Assembly: GCA_021772025.1 (NCBI GenBank)
Contig: JAETNT010000002.1
Coordinates: forward strand, 121,239 to 185,238
DNA: 64,000 nt
Reading direction: 5' to 3'
Source of the DNA: Enterocloster bolteae
GTDB taxonomy: Bacteria; Bacillota; Clostridia; Lachnospirales; Lachnospiraceae
Within the stretch, counting starts at the first letter, position 1. Each line of letters starts with the position of its first letter. The notes below the pieces were generated by a model. The model had not been told where the DNA came from and ran no database searches. It was given only the letters and a program-made list of their open reading frames with translations. Shown here piece after piece: positions 52,817-61,779 of the stretch. Position numbers and translations under genes: made by a program.

Positions 52817-52946
52817 GATAGTATCCTCCTCTAAATAATGATATCTTGTGGGGTTTTGCCCTCACAGAATATATTATAAACCACTTTTTATTAAAAGTAT
52901 ATACAAATATCCACAAAAACAGTATAAAATTTTATCATATTGCCAG

Positions 52947-53933
52947 TCACTGATTAAAGGGAAAAAGGATTTTTTGGCATTCCTCTTCAAACATATTTTC
53001 CCGATTCACCAAAATCGTCTCAGTCGTTACCCATTCCTCCGGCTTTTTCCGGCCGCTGATTAAGTCAAAGGCCGCTTCCACTCCCAAATAGCCCATAGCG
53101 TATGGGTTCTGAACAATCAAGTTATCCACCTCTCCGGTTTCCAACATTCCTACTGAAACTGCATTGCTGTCAAAGGCTGTCACCCAAATCTGATCCTTAC
53201 ACTCCAAATCTCTGATAGCCCATCCTACCCCCAGGCTGGTCCACTCGTTAAAAGTGGCAATAACATTAATCTCCGGATGATCGTTTAACATCTTTTTAGC
53301 GCCTTCCCTGGCATCCTCGGTAGTGGAAAGAACATTGATGGTCTCCACACTCTTTACCCGTTTATCCCCTGCAATACACTCCCGGAAGCCGGCCTCCCGT
53401 TCCTGGCCATTGGCAGAATGAATATCATAATTAACAATGCCGATATGGAGCTCATCTTCATCCGCCCGAAGGGCTGCCTCCCCTGCCATAAATCCGGCCC
53501 GGAAATTATCTGTGCCGATACGGCTGCTTACCTGGCTGGCGTTAACATCACTGTCAATGACGACTATTTTGATTCCCTTTCTGGCCGCCTCCTGAATAGC
53601 CTCGCTGTTGGCGTTATAGTCTACTGCTGAAAATACGATAGCCTCCACGCCTTCTTCAACAGCTTCCTGAATCATCTGATTTTGTGTCTTATAATCTTCT
53701 TCGGAATCCGGCCCTTGAAAGCTCATCTGCAGGTTGTACTCGGTACTGGCAGCACTGGCTCCGGCCTGAACTGACTTCCAGAAAGCCGACTCCGTGGATT
53801 TTACTATCACTGCCACCCTTGCTTTCCTGCTGCTGTCTCCCCGAACCTGGCAGCCGTTAAGTCCTGCGCTCCCCAATAAAAGAAATATTGCCATGCATAT
53901 CAGGGATGCGATACTTTTTTTACCGTTCTTCAT
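52947..53933 (-). CDS. Sugar-binding lipoprotein linked to the sensor kinase
   Basis: A 328-aa periplasmic-binding-type protein (RbsB/LacI-like fold) with a signal ending LNGC, so a lipoprotein. Fold segments read VAVIVKSTESAFWKSVQAGA and VIATFNEWTSLGVGWAI, DSDVNASQVSSRIG, and the C-terminal TTETILVNRENMFEE. Its start overlaps the kinase stop by 14 bases. In clostridia, such stand-alone binding proteins (for example XylFII with LytS) hand the sugar signal to the kinase rather than to a permease. That role fits here and is inferred from position. Confidence 0.85.
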   Translation of the reverse strand: MKNGKKSIASLICMAIFLLLGSAGLNGCQVRGDSSRKARVAVIVKSTESAFWKSVQAGASAASTEYNLQMSFQGPDSEEDYKTQNQMIQEAVEEGVEAIVFSAVDYNANSEAIQEAARKGIKIVVIDSDVNASQVSSRIGTDNFRAGFMAGEAALRADEDELHIGIVNYDIHSANGQEREAGFRECIAGDKRVKSVETINVLSTTEDAREGAKKMLNDHPEINVIATFNEWTSLGVGWAIRDLECKDQIWVTAFDSNAVSVGMLETGEVDNLIVQNPYAMGYLGVEAAFDLISGRKKPEEWVTTETILVNRENMFEEECQKILFPFNQ

Positions 53934-55641
53934 ATCCGCCCTCCCTTATTTTAGGCATAGTGATAATGACTCTGGTTCCCTCGTCCAGCTCGCTTTGGAT
54001 CCGAATCCCATATTCTTCACCAAAATAAATCTTAATCCGGTTATTCACGTTGCGGATTCCGATTCCGGTTTTATCGCCAGACGTTCCCTCCAGAATCTCC
54101 CTGCATTGTTCTTCTGTCATGCCAATGCCATTGTCTTCCACTATAAAAATCAAATTATTCTCCCGGGATTTTACGCTGATTCGAATCTCCCCCTCATCTA
54201 CCATCCGATCCAGGCCGTGGTAAATAGCATTTTCAATAATAGGCTGCAGGGTGATTTTATTACAATAGTACTTCAGACACTCTTCCTCCACATCAAAAGA
54301 ATAGGAAAACTGCTCCTTGTAACGGAATTTCTCAATCTTCAAATAACTCCTGGCGTGCTCCAGTTCCTTTTCCACCATGATAATCTCGTGACCTTTGCTG
54401 ATACTGATGCGAAACAGTTTGGCTAGGGCGTTGACCATCTCTACCGCTTCTTGGGTTCGCTCTTCCTCACACATCCAGCCGATAGAGTCCAGCGTATTAT
54501 AGAGAAAATGAGGATTGATCTGGGCCTGAAGAGCCCGCAGTTCCGCCTTCCGCAAGGTAATCTCTTCTTCTCTTACCTTTTCCATCAGCTGCTGGATCCG
54601 GACTACCATGTGTCCAAAAGACTGGGACAGAGCGCCGATTTCCCGGCTTCCTTCCACCGGATAGTAGGTAAAATCCGAAGCATTTCCTTCAAATTCTTCC
54701 ATAGCTTTCATCAGATTCTTTACCGGTTTGGAAATCATCCCGGAAAATATCAGACTGCTGCAGATAGTTGTAAAAAGCACCAACAGCAGAAGGCCCAGCA
54801 GCAAGGCTGCTACGTTTTGAACCCTTCTGGTAATCAGTTCATCTACATAGCTGACCCCCACTACACGCCAGCCGCTGTCTGCCATAGTCTTGATCGTATA
54901 AATCACATCTGAATATTCCAGATACCCGTCCGGACTGTCCTTTAACAGCTCCAGCCGTTCCTCTTTCAGACCGGAAAAAATCAGCTGCTGCTGGGGATGA
55001 TAGACCATGTCTCCTTCTCTGTCCATAATAAAGCAGTATCCATGCTGGCCGATTCCCACTTCATCCACATAATCGGCAATCTGGGAAAAACGGATATCCA
55101 TCACCACCAGATTCCGGCTGCCGTCTGCCGCCGTCATGGGCTGCTGGATAGAAACCACCCAGGGATAATAATCTGCCAAAAGTGTCTCCACATGCGGCTT
55201 AGAAATAGTCATCTTCCCGTCCTCATAGACAGCGTCCGAATTCAGGGAAAGATTTTTGAATACCTGTTCCTTGATCCTGCGCCTGCCGGACCAGTTTTCC
55301 AAAAGCGTTCCGTCCTCATCGTAGCAGGTAACCAGCACAATATCGTTGCGGGTGGTAATTAGAGTGTCAATAGCCGTATTCCGACTGGCAGGGCTGTCCC
55401 GATAGTATCCCTGAATCAGCCCTATAAGTTCCCGCATGTTTTTTGTATAATCGCTGACCGTGTTGCTGACCTGAACCACAGCCTGCTCACTGGCAGTAAT
55501 AGTATTGTTACGCATCGATCTGCTATATACTGCCACAAATACCAGAAATCCTGCCGCAAATGCCGCCAGGACAATTCCCACCACCAGGACGGTCATAATC
55601 ACGGAAAGAGAGTATCCGGCTTTTGTTCCCTTCTTTCTCAT
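53920..55641 (-). CDS. Sensor histidine kinase, YesM type
   Basis: A 573-aa membrane kinase. It has a membrane segment at about residues 10-35, an external dCache-like domain (about 40-275) and a second membrane segment (about 280-305). HAMP and kinase core follow, with QINPHFLYNTLDSIGWM, N box ENAIYHGLD, G box DNGIGMTEEQ and GIGIRNVNNR. I chose the ATG at 55641, which overlaps the TGA of the response-regulator gene. The frame is open further upstream inside that gene. It probably responds to galactose through the binding protein encoded next. Confidence 0.92.
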   Translation of the reverse strand: MRKKGTKAGYSLSVIMTVLVVGIVLAAFAAGFLVFVAVYSRSMRNNTITASEQAVVQVSNTVSDYTKNMRELIGLIQGYYRDSPASRNTAIDTLITTRNDIVLVTCYDEDGTLLENWSGRRRIKEQVFKNLSLNSDAVYEDGKMTISKPHVETLLADYYPWVVSIQQPMTAADGSRNLVVMDIRFSQIADYVDEVGIGQHGYCFIMDREGDMVYHPQQQLIFSGLKEERLELLKDSPDGYLEYSDVIYTIKTMADSGWRVVGVSYVDELITRRVQNVAALLLGLLLLVLFTTICSSLIFSGMISKPVKNLMKAMEEFEGNASDFTYYPVEGSREIGALSQSFGHMVVRIQQLMEKVREEEITLRKAELRALQAQINPHFLYNTLDSIGWMCEEERTQEAVEMVNALAKLFRISISKGHEIIMVEKELEHARSYLKIEKFRYKEQFSYSFDVEEECLKYYCNKITLQPIIENAIYHGLDRMVDEGEIRISVKSRENNLIFIVEDNGIGMTEEQCREILEGTSGDKTGIGIRNVNNRIKIYFGEEYGIRIQSELDEGTRVIITMPKIREGGYEER

Positions 55642-57239
55642 GCCTTTCCCTCGTTCTGCCGGCGCAGGGCATTGGGTGACCGGCCGGTATATTTTTTGAA
55701 GCAATAACTGAAATAGTGTTGATCGCTGTAACCGCACTGCTCCGAAATGTCCCGAATTTTCATAGCAGTGTCCAAGAGCAATTTCCTGGCTGTCTCAATA
55801 CGAATCCGGGTCAGCAGATCAATAAAGGTGCTTCCTGTCTCCTTTTTCATCAAAGCGCTTAAATAATTAGGGCTGACGCCGATGGAACCGCTGACCTGAG
55901 ACAGGGACAAAGCCGGATCATAGTACTTTTCTTCCATTATCCTGACTGCCTTTTCACAGAGAATCTGGCTGCTTTTTTTCCTCTGATCAGAAATCAAGTC
56001 CCAGGAGCTTAGGCAAAATTCTTCAAAAGCTTCCCACAGCTTATCCTCTGCCGCGCCGTCCAGATTTTGACGGCAGGTTTCGTAAGATTCTTTAGCGTGT
56101 CTTGTCTTTTCTTCTCCCGATACCGCAGTCAGCATCCGGCCCGTCTGGGAATAAATTTCCGCAGCCAGACCCTGTATCTGGATCCGGCTGCGGATCAGTC
56201 CTCCTCCCTGCTCCTTTTCTCTCTTTAGATACTCCTCCAGCTCTTTCTGAGAGCCGGTTCGGATAAGTCTGGAAAGCTCTTGCTCCATACGTTTAATCTG
56301 CTCCAGATCCCCTGCCTGATAAGGCTCCTCGTCGGCGATAAAGCGGATCCGGCTTTTGCTGTTTCCCGTATAGGCCAATGCGTCTGATGCCTCAAGATAA
56401 GCCCGGCGGCAGCCTGTCAACCTGTCGGCAGCCCGGCTGATACCTACACAAGGCTTTACTGCCAGGATCCGTTCCATGCTCTGGGCAATATTTTCCGCCG
56501 CAATATACAGGTATTTATCGAATTCTTCCCTGGTTCCCATTAAGAGGGAGACAACCGTATCTCCTGCATAAAAGCTGGCGTGCCCAAGGTATTTTTCCAG
56601 AATGCTGTCAATCGAATACACATGTTCCGGTCCGGTGCAGTTTTTTCCGTCCAATGTGCGGACTGCAGTAGCCATTACCACAAACTGCCTCGGTTTATTC
56701 TGCTCCCCCAGAAGACCGCACTCTTCCGCCTTTTTTAAAAGCCAGGTCTCCAGGTTTCCTCCGTCCTTCCCTCTGTCTTCCTGATACCCTGCCAGCAAAA
56801 GAGGTGCCAAAAAACCATTAATATCTACCGTTTCCTGACGCCAGGCCGCAAACTCCGAAAATATCTGATCCAGTTTCGCCTTAATTCGTTTTAATTCTTC
56901 CGTCAGCCCGGCCATGGAGATGGGCTTTAGCATATAGCTGATAATGTTATATTGAATAGCTTGCTGAGCATAAGTAAAATCGTCATAACCGCTTAGAAAT
57001 GCAATCCGGGTGGCCGGACGTACCTCCCTTATCTGTCTTGCCAGCTCAATTCCGGAGATAAAAGGCATCCGGATGTCTGTCAGTACCAGATCCGGTTCCA
57101 GATCTTCCACCAGTCTCAGCGCTTCCGCCCCGTTTTCCGCTTCCCCCGCTACCTGAAATCCGATTTCCTCCCAAGGAATCTTCCGAATAATGGCTCTTCT
57201 CAATTCTTCCTCATCGTCTGCAACCACAATACGATACAT
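55638..57239 (-). CDS. Response regulator, YesN/AraC type
   Basis: A 533-aa regulator. The receiver domain (about residues 1-120) has VVADDEEELRRA, the phospho-aspartate in VLTDIRMPFISG and the lysine in YMLKPIS. A long middle part follows, and the AraC HTH pair lies at about 430-530 (LSQVSGSIGVSPNYLSALM, DISEQCGYSDQHYFSYCF). It is first in a regulator-kinase-binding protein set ahead of mglBAC and probably activates that transporter. Confidence 0.92.
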   Translation of the reverse strand: MYRIVVADDEEELRRAIIRKIPWEEIGFQVAGEAENGAEALRLVEDLEPDLVLTDIRMPFISGIELARQIREVRPATRIAFLSGYDDFTYAQQAIQYNIISYMLKPISMAGLTEELKRIKAKLDQIFSEFAAWRQETVDINGFLAPLLLAGYQEDRGKDGGNLETWLLKKAEECGLLGEQNKPRQFVVMATAVRTLDGKNCTGPEHVYSIDSILEKYLGHASFYAGDTVVSLLMGTREEFDKYLYIAAENIAQSMERILAVKPCVGISRAADRLTGCRRAYLEASDALAYTGNSKSRIRFIADEEPYQAGDLEQIKRMEQELSRLIRTGSQKELEEYLKREKEQGGGLIRSRIQIQGLAAEIYSQTGRMLTAVSGEEKTRHAKESYETCRQNLDGAAEDKLWEAFEEFCLSSWDLISDQRKKSSQILCEKAVRIMEEKYYDPALSLSQVSGSIGVSPNYLSALMKKETGSTFIDLLTRIRIETARKLLLDTAMKIRDISEQCGYSDQHYFSYCFKKYTGRSPNALRRQNEGKA

Positions 57240-57411
57240 GGGCTATGTTCCCTTTCTGTGCTTTATTATCCTTTTCCTTTTATAGTACCATATATCCCCC
57301 GGAATAGCTACCCTCATCCGCCCGGGAGATGCCTGTCTAAACGCTTATCCTCCTTCGTCCCTGCCCTCCAGGCCATTAGAGAATCATTGTCCTCCATAAC
57401 ATTCTGTGATA

Positions 57412-57537
57412 TAATGTGAACACTTGACAAGGTCCTTTCGAGTCTAGTGAGAACATATGCCTGGCCGCTTAGCGAGGTCTTTTCGAGCTTAGCGGACAGG
57501 TATAATGTGAATACTTGACGAGATCCTTTCGAGTCTA
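57412..57537 (+). repeat. Three 24-bp repeats with ~45-bp spacing before aroE
   Basis: Three related 24-mers lie at 57423-57446, 57468-57491 and 57514-57537. All fit CTTRRCRAGRTCYTTTCGAG plus YYTA, and start positions are 45 and 46 bp apart. The outer two are also preceded by the same TATAATGTGAA. A likely promoter (TTGTCC, 17 bases, TATAAT at about 57411-57416) reads into the array, which ends about 26 bp before the gene. Spacing near four helical turns suggests a protein-binding array on one face of DNA, or repeated elements in the leader RNA. Confidence 0.7.
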
Positions 57538-57563
57538 TTATCAATTTTCAGGAGGTTTCTGCC

Positions 57564-58442
57564 ATGACACAGCCACTGCCTGTTTACCAAATCACCGGTC
57601 GTACCCGGCTCATATGCCTGCTGGGAAATCCGGTAAGCCACAGCAAGTCCCCCATGATGCACAATGAAGGGTTCCGCCAGCTTGGATTGGACTACTGTTA
57701 TCTGGCTTTTAGAGCAGATGAAGATACATTAGAAGTCACGGTAAATGGCTTAAAACAGTTAAACTGCCGGGGCTTTAACCTGACCATGCCCTGTAAAAAT
57801 AAAATGGCCGCTCTTTGCGACCATCTTTCACCTGCCGCCCGGATCGGCGGTTCTGTCAATACAGTTGTCAACGAAAACGGCAGCCTTACGGGACATACCA
57901 CCGACGGCCTGGGATTTCTGCGCTCTCTTAAGGAATCTGGTCAGGAATATATCGGACGGAAAATGGTACTTTTTGGCGCCGGAGGCGCCGGCACTGCCAT
58001 TCTGGTTCAGTCCGCCTTAGACGGAATGAAAGAAATCTCCGTGTTCAGCCGTTCTTCCAGTCCCTTGATTGCCCGGACCAGGCAGATTGTGGATACGCTA
58101 AACCGTCAGACCTCCTGCCAGATCAACCTTTTTGACTATGATGATGCCGTCCTGCGCCGGGAAATCGGTTCCGCTCATATTTTGGCCAATGCCACCAATA
58201 TCGGCATGGCCCCGGAAGCGGATCGCTGCCTGCTGACGGATGCTTCTTATTTTCATGAAGATTTGTTTGTAGCCGACGCCATTTACAATCCCAGGGAAAC
58301 CAAACTGCTAAAATTGGCAAAAGATGCCGGATGCCGGACAGTCAACGGACTGCCTATGCTGCTTTATCAGGGAGCGGAGGCTTTCCGTCTTTGGACAGGG
58401 AACGAATTGCCGGTGGAGATTGTTAGGGAAAAATATTTTTAG
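57564..58442 (+). CDS. aroE: Shikimate/quinate dehydrogenase
   Basis: A 292-aa NAD(P)-linked enzyme that reduces 3-dehydroshikimate to shikimate. Substrate residues are in LLGNPVSHSKSPMMHNEGF and NLTMPCKNKM (catalytic Lys). The dinucleotide fold is GAGGAGTAI, and the C-terminal Gln lies in GLPMLLYQGAEAFRLW. The length slightly exceeds the smallest AroE forms, as in YdiB-like enzymes that also use quinate. No other aromatic-pathway gene is nearby. The start has AGGAGG upstream. The reverse role in quinate use is possible. Confidence 0.92.
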   Translation: MTQPLPVYQITGRTRLICLLGNPVSHSKSPMMHNEGFRQLGLDYCYLAFRADEDTLEVTVNGLKQLNCRGFNLTMPCKNKMAALCDHLSPAARIGGSVNTVVNENGSLTGHTTDGLGFLRSLKESGQEYIGRKMVLFGAGGAGTAILVQSALDGMKEISVFSRSSSPLIARTRQIVDTLNRQTSCQINLFDYDDAVLRREIGSAHILANATNIGMAPEADRCLLTDASYFHEDLFVADAIYNPRETKLLKLAKDAGCRTVNGLPMLLYQGAEAFRLWTGNELPVEIVREKYF

Positions 58443-58447
58443 TACTC

Positions 58448-59353
58448 TTAATAATTCCCGATATTTTCACTCAAGTCCAGCAGTACCTTAGCACCCGGCT
58501 TCAGCTGCCGCAAAATCTCTGCCATGGCCTCCTCCGGGATTCCTACGCAGCCAGCGGTTCCGTAGCCGTTGGTGCAATGTAAAAACAGGGCCGAACCCAT
58601 ATGGGGAGTTCCGGCAGTATTGTATCCCATATCCAGGCAATAATTATAAACTGCCCCATATGCGGACAGATGTTCCGATTTTCCTTTGTCAAACACGTCC
58701 CCTGTCACATTAATATCCACAAATTGATTATAATAGGAAGAGTTGGAATCTCCCACCCAGTAATGGGCCGGGGTTACATGGGTATAGGGAAGGGCAGTTC
58801 CCGGATTCTCTTTGTTTCCGAATACCAGCCCTGCTGTATACAGCCCCACAGGAGTCTTTTCATCTCCCTCTATCTGCTTTCCCATACCGTTTCGTCCCAT
58901 ACGGCCCTCAGAATCCACCAAAACGGTCCACTGATACTGGGTCGGGTCAGAACCGGTAAGATTTTTCTGATACAGGGTTACTCTGGCATAGGTACCATCA
59001 TGGCCCGCGATAACGATCATCTGCTCCACATCCTCCCCCTGGGCTGCAGCCAGTTTTCGGATGTCATAGGTGAGGCCCTCAAGAGAGTCCACCGGTACCC
59101 CCGGAAGCTCTTCTAAGTTCTCTAAAGCATCGTCCTTTGGAGCGTTGCCAGTTTCTTGCCCCGATTCTGCCGGAAGTTGGCCTGCTCCGCTGTCTCTGCG
59201 GATCACACCGCCTTTGTCTCCCTCAGACAGGAGGGTTCTTCCGTCAGCCATTCCCGGGCCGTCTTTAACAGCTGCAAATACTGCCCCGGAAAACACCGTC
59301 AACATTACTCCCGCCGCTATACCGGCTCCTAAATATTTGTATCTTCTTTTCAT
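58448..59353 (-). CDS. L,D-transpeptidase (YkuD family)
   Basis: A 301-aa envelope enzyme. It has an uncleaved or cleaved signal (MKRRYKYLGAGIAAG then a hydrophobic stretch to about residue 28), a variable linker and a YkuD catalytic domain in the last ~170 residues. The active-site motif reads LHCTNGYGTAGCVGIPEEAM, with the catalytic Cys after Gly. Such enzymes form 3-3 crosslinks in peptidoglycan or attach proteins to it. I chose the ATG at 59353, which has GGAGG eight bases upstream and overlaps the stop of the HipA-like gene. The frame is open to 59410. Confidence 0.88.
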   Translation of the reverse strand: MKRRYKYLGAGIAAGVMLTVFSGAVFAAVKDGPGMADGRTLLSEGDKGGVIRRDSGAGQLPAESGQETGNAPKDDALENLEELPGVPVDSLEGLTYDIRKLAAAQGEDVEQMIVIAGHDGTYARVTLYQKNLTGSDPTQYQWTVLVDSEGRMGRNGMGKQIEGDEKTPVGLYTAGLVFGNKENPGTALPYTHVTPAHYWVGDSNSSYYNQFVDINVTGDVFDKGKSEHLSAYGAVYNYCLDMGYNTAGTPHMGSALFLHCTNGYGTAGCVGIPEEAMAEILRQLKPGAKVLLDLSENIGNY

Positions 59354-60447
59354 GTAAAATCTCCTCCTGTTTCTTTCAGTTCCCGGCATCTTTTTAACAC
59401 CGCTTTCCACTGTTCTTCCCCTAAATCTTTTGGCCTTTCCATCTCCATAACCTTGTCAAAATCCATTTTCACATGGCCAATCGCCTTATTTGCCGCCTGC
59501 TGCAGCGTTTCATCCTGCTCTGAAGTCTGAGACGGGATGGCTTCCTCATCTGAAAAAGCATGATCGTGATCCATTAAGGGGTACAGGCCTAAAATCTTCC
59601 CGTTTCGGTTGTCCATAAAAAATCCAAAATTTCCTCCGTGGCGATCTTCGTTTCCCAGAATATAATCTGCCACCTGCATTTTATAATAATTAGCGCCGTC
59701 TATTTCCTTTACCAAATCGTATTCGTTTTTATAATGGCGTTCACAATATACCTGAAAATCTTCCCATGGCACAATAGACATCTCCTCCGAAGAAATAATC
59801 CTGCACTTTACTATTTTTTCACCGCTATGATAGATTTTATTAATATGAGGTTGATCTGCCACCTCTTTCAGCTTTTCTTCTTCTGCCTGGCTATAGCTTA
59901 CATGGGGAATCTTTAAAGCATCTAAAATCCGGCTGGCCGGAAGTTCTTTTTTTCCAACTTTATATAGATACAACCCTTCTTCATCCCAAATCCATGCCTT
60001 GGCCGCCATCCCCTGGGCTGTGAACTCCGGAGTGTGGATTTTTTGCTTCAGGGGAAGAAATGTCCTGCCGACACCAAAAAGGGCCGTTGCAGTGACCGCT
60101 TTCTCCAATGGATTGGCAAACAAGCTTACCTGCCCCCAGTCAAGGTCTTCCCCCTCTTCTTTCATCCAATAGGAATCTGAAAGGGATGTAAAATGGAATA
60201 GCCGGGCAATCAAATATGGGTTGCTCTGACTAATGCGGAAACCGGCCAACAGCTTTTTTGCATTGGTTCTTCCAATATTCATGGTGCGCGCTTCTGTCCA
60301 TCCATGCATAACATCGTCATAGTTTACATCTGGATATCGAAGGGATATAGGCAGCAAATCATAATTTAGTATCTTGCACCTGTATTCTTCCATTTCTAAA
60401 ACCGGCGTATCCTTTAACATAAGATATGTTTTTTTGATCCCTCTCAC
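59350..60447 (-). CDS. HipA-like kinase without HipB
   Basis: A 365-aa protein with a HipA-type kinase C-terminus. The catalytic loop reads YILGNEDRHGGNFGFF and the metal-binding segment LYPLMDHDHAF. The N-terminal half differs from E. coli HipA. No HipB-like DNA-binding partner is encoded nearby, so it need not be a toxin. It uses a GTG start in the track frame, with AGGA nine bases upstream. It is translationally coupled (ATGA) to the L,D-transpeptidase gene, an unusual pairing. Confidence 0.75.
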   Translation of the reverse strand: MRGIKKTYLMLKDTPVLEMEEYRCKILNYDLLPISLRYPDVNYDDVMHGWTEARTMNIGRTNAKKLLAGFRISQSNPYLIARLFHFTSLSDSYWMKEEGEDLDWGQVSLFANPLEKAVTATALFGVGRTFLPLKQKIHTPEFTAQGMAAKAWIWDEEGLYLYKVGKKELPASRILDALKIPHVSYSQAEEEKLKEVADQPHINKIYHSGEKIVKCRIISSEEMSIVPWEDFQVYCERHYKNEYDLVKEIDGANYYKMQVADYILGNEDRHGGNFGFFMDNRNGKILGLYPLMDHDHAFSDEEAIPSQTSEQDETLQQAANKAIGHVKMDFDKVMEMERPKDLGEEQWKAVLKRCRELKETGGDFT

Positions 60448-61055
60448 CTCCCATTATCCTGTAATCAAATTTCACCAGACCCGTAAAATATCTGGTTAAG
60501 TGTTCCCATTATACCACTCTTCTTGCGGTTTATCAATTGCAGCAATTCAAGACGGCCTGGAACGCCGCCAAAAAAACGGCCTGGAAAGCTGTCCGCCTGT
60601 CTGTCAGGCCTCTACTTCATTACGATTATATTACACAAAGCTATGTAGATACTGTCCTGGATACATTTAACAACGCCTCCCACCATATAGTAACGTACTT
60701 AAGGCTCCTAGCTCGTTGATATCTTTAACTATATGACGGTTTATAGGGCCAAGCCTTAATTCCGTTTCCTGCAGCATCATCTGTTTTGCGAACTTTTGTC
60801 ACAAACCTTGGATTTATGCTGGTTTGAGGGATGTCCGTGTTTTGGTTTACCAGACTTTTGGTTGGTAAATAATTTTTGCCTCTGATTTTGGTATCAAAAT
60901 CCAGGAGTTTTGAAAGTTGGTAAAATGGTTTTGGGAATTGGTAAAACTGCTGTTTCTACTATATTATATAATAGAAGAAACAAGCGAAGTTTTCATCTCC
61001 GCTTATCTGTAAAACATCAGACTCTTTTGTTTGCAGTTCTCTCTTCTCCGCAATC
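60448..61055. other. 608-bp region without a convincing gene
   Basis: No ORF with a ribosome site is seen. A 60-codon frame at 60537-60719 lacks one and looks accidental. The stretch 60830-60950 has TTGGTAAA three times and is low in coding character. A near-perfect AT-rich inverted repeat (60952-60981, GTTTCT...AGAAAC) precedes the toxN terminator. The region may be decayed mobile DNA. Confidence 0.5.
60982..61004 (-). terminator. Candidate terminator after toxN
   Basis: On the minus strand AAGCGGAG-ATGAAAA-CTTCGCTT (one mismatch) is followed by GTTTCTTCTATT. It lies about 50 bp after the toxin stop codon. Confidence 0.5.
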
Positions 61056-61550
61056 TTAGTCAGCCTTTTCTTTCCATTTTTCTAATATCTTTTCCAATTT
61101 TCTAAAGTCGCAGCAGCGCCTTTTCAAATTTCCGCTTACACTATCAGATTGAAGCAGTCTATATAGTTTATTTGCCTTCTTTACAATAGACTCCTGATTT
61201 TGTCTGCACCAGCCTAATTGCTTTACTGCCTGTTTCTTATACTGCTTGGTCGAACTATTGTCTTTCGATGTAATTTTCAAATCCAACGGTTTTATGCAAA
61301 TAGCATCAACCGGAATCATATTATTAAAGTTCAATACCCCTATCAGTTTCTCATCAACTATAATTTTCATAAAGTCCACATCGTTCTTCATAGAACCATG
61401 CTTGGGTTTCGGAGAACTCAACGGAATACAATACTCATAATTCTCACATACAATCACGATTCCAACGAAGGGTCTGTTTTCTTTTTCAATCTGCAGAGAA
61501 ACTGACATTACATTGTCATCTGCCTTGGCCAGATTCCTTATGTATTTCAT
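61056..61550 (-). CDS. toxN: ToxN/AbiQ-family type III toxin endoribonuclease, N-terminally truncated
   Basis: A 164-aa frame with the ToxN/AbiQ pattern. It has RPFVGIVIVCENYEYCIPLS then SPKPKHG, LIGVLNFNNMIPV and the helical tail YKKQAVKQLGWCRQNQESI. These proteins cut mRNA and are held inactive by a repeat RNA encoded upstream, as here. The start is odd. A well-placed ATG at 61586 (AAGGAG five bases ahead) is followed at codon 3 by TAA (61578-61580). The in-frame codons after it read QRLNLYLIDMKYIRN, the usual family N-terminus. The listed start at 61550 has no ribosome site and drops the first beta strand. So the toxin is either weakly made or inactive. Confidence 0.85.
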   Translation of the reverse strand: MKYIRNLAKADDNVMSVSLQIEKENRPFVGIVIVCENYEYCIPLSSPKPKHGSMKNDVDFMKIIVDEKLIGVLNFNNMIPVDAICIKPLDLKITSKDNSSTKQYKKQAVKQLGWCRQNQESIVKKANKLYRLLQSDSVSGNLKRRCCDFRKLEKILEKWKEKAD

Positions 61551-61606
61551 ATCAATGAGATATAGATTTAATCTCTGTTATTTCATAATACTCCTTCAAT
61601 TTTAAT

Positions 61607-61630
61607 AAGGCTGCACCGAAATGCAGCCTT
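61607..61630 (-). terminator. Terminator between toxI repeats and toxN
   Basis: AAGGCTGCA-TTTCGG-TGCAGCCTT on the minus strand is a perfect 9-bp stem followed by ATTAAAATT. A terminator in exactly this place is the standard way type III systems keep antitoxin RNA in excess over toxin mRNA. Confidence 0.9.
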
Positions 61631-61636
61631 AAATCG

Positions 61637-61738
61637 TTTCCACTTACGGTAGGACTCACCGCTCTTATCGATTCCACTCACAGTAGGACTCACTGCTTTT
61701 ATGGGTTCCACTCATAGTAGGATTCACTGCTTTTTGCA
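61637..61738 (-). ncRNA. toxI: ToxI-type antitoxin RNA, three 34-nt tandem repeats
   Basis: Three direct repeats with an exact 34-bp period (61637-61670, 61671-61704, 61705-61738), without spacers. On the minus strand the core is GTGAGTCCTACTGTGAGTGG with a few changes between copies. A terminator and then the toxin gene follow in the same direction. In known systems the toxin cuts the array into single pseudoknot units that wrap around it. The core sequence here is not one I can match to a named ToxI family. Confidence 0.88.
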
Positions 61739-61779
61739 AAAACAAATTCTGCACGATAAGTCGATGCTTACCACTAATT

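Noticed and set aside
57314..57544. 76-aa minus-strand ORF across the aroE upstream repeats
   Set aside because: It consists of the repeat array read in one frame, has no ribosome site and matches nothing.
60537..60719. 60-aa plus-strand ORF (KTAWNAAKKTAWKAV)
   Set aside because: The sequence repeats a short GC-rich word, lacks a ribosome site and has no coupled neighbour.
61637..61738. Direct repeats resembling a short CRISPR array
   Set aside because: The repeats abut with no spacers, the period equals the unit length, no cas gene is present, and a terminator plus ToxN gene follow. This is antitoxin-repeat architecture.
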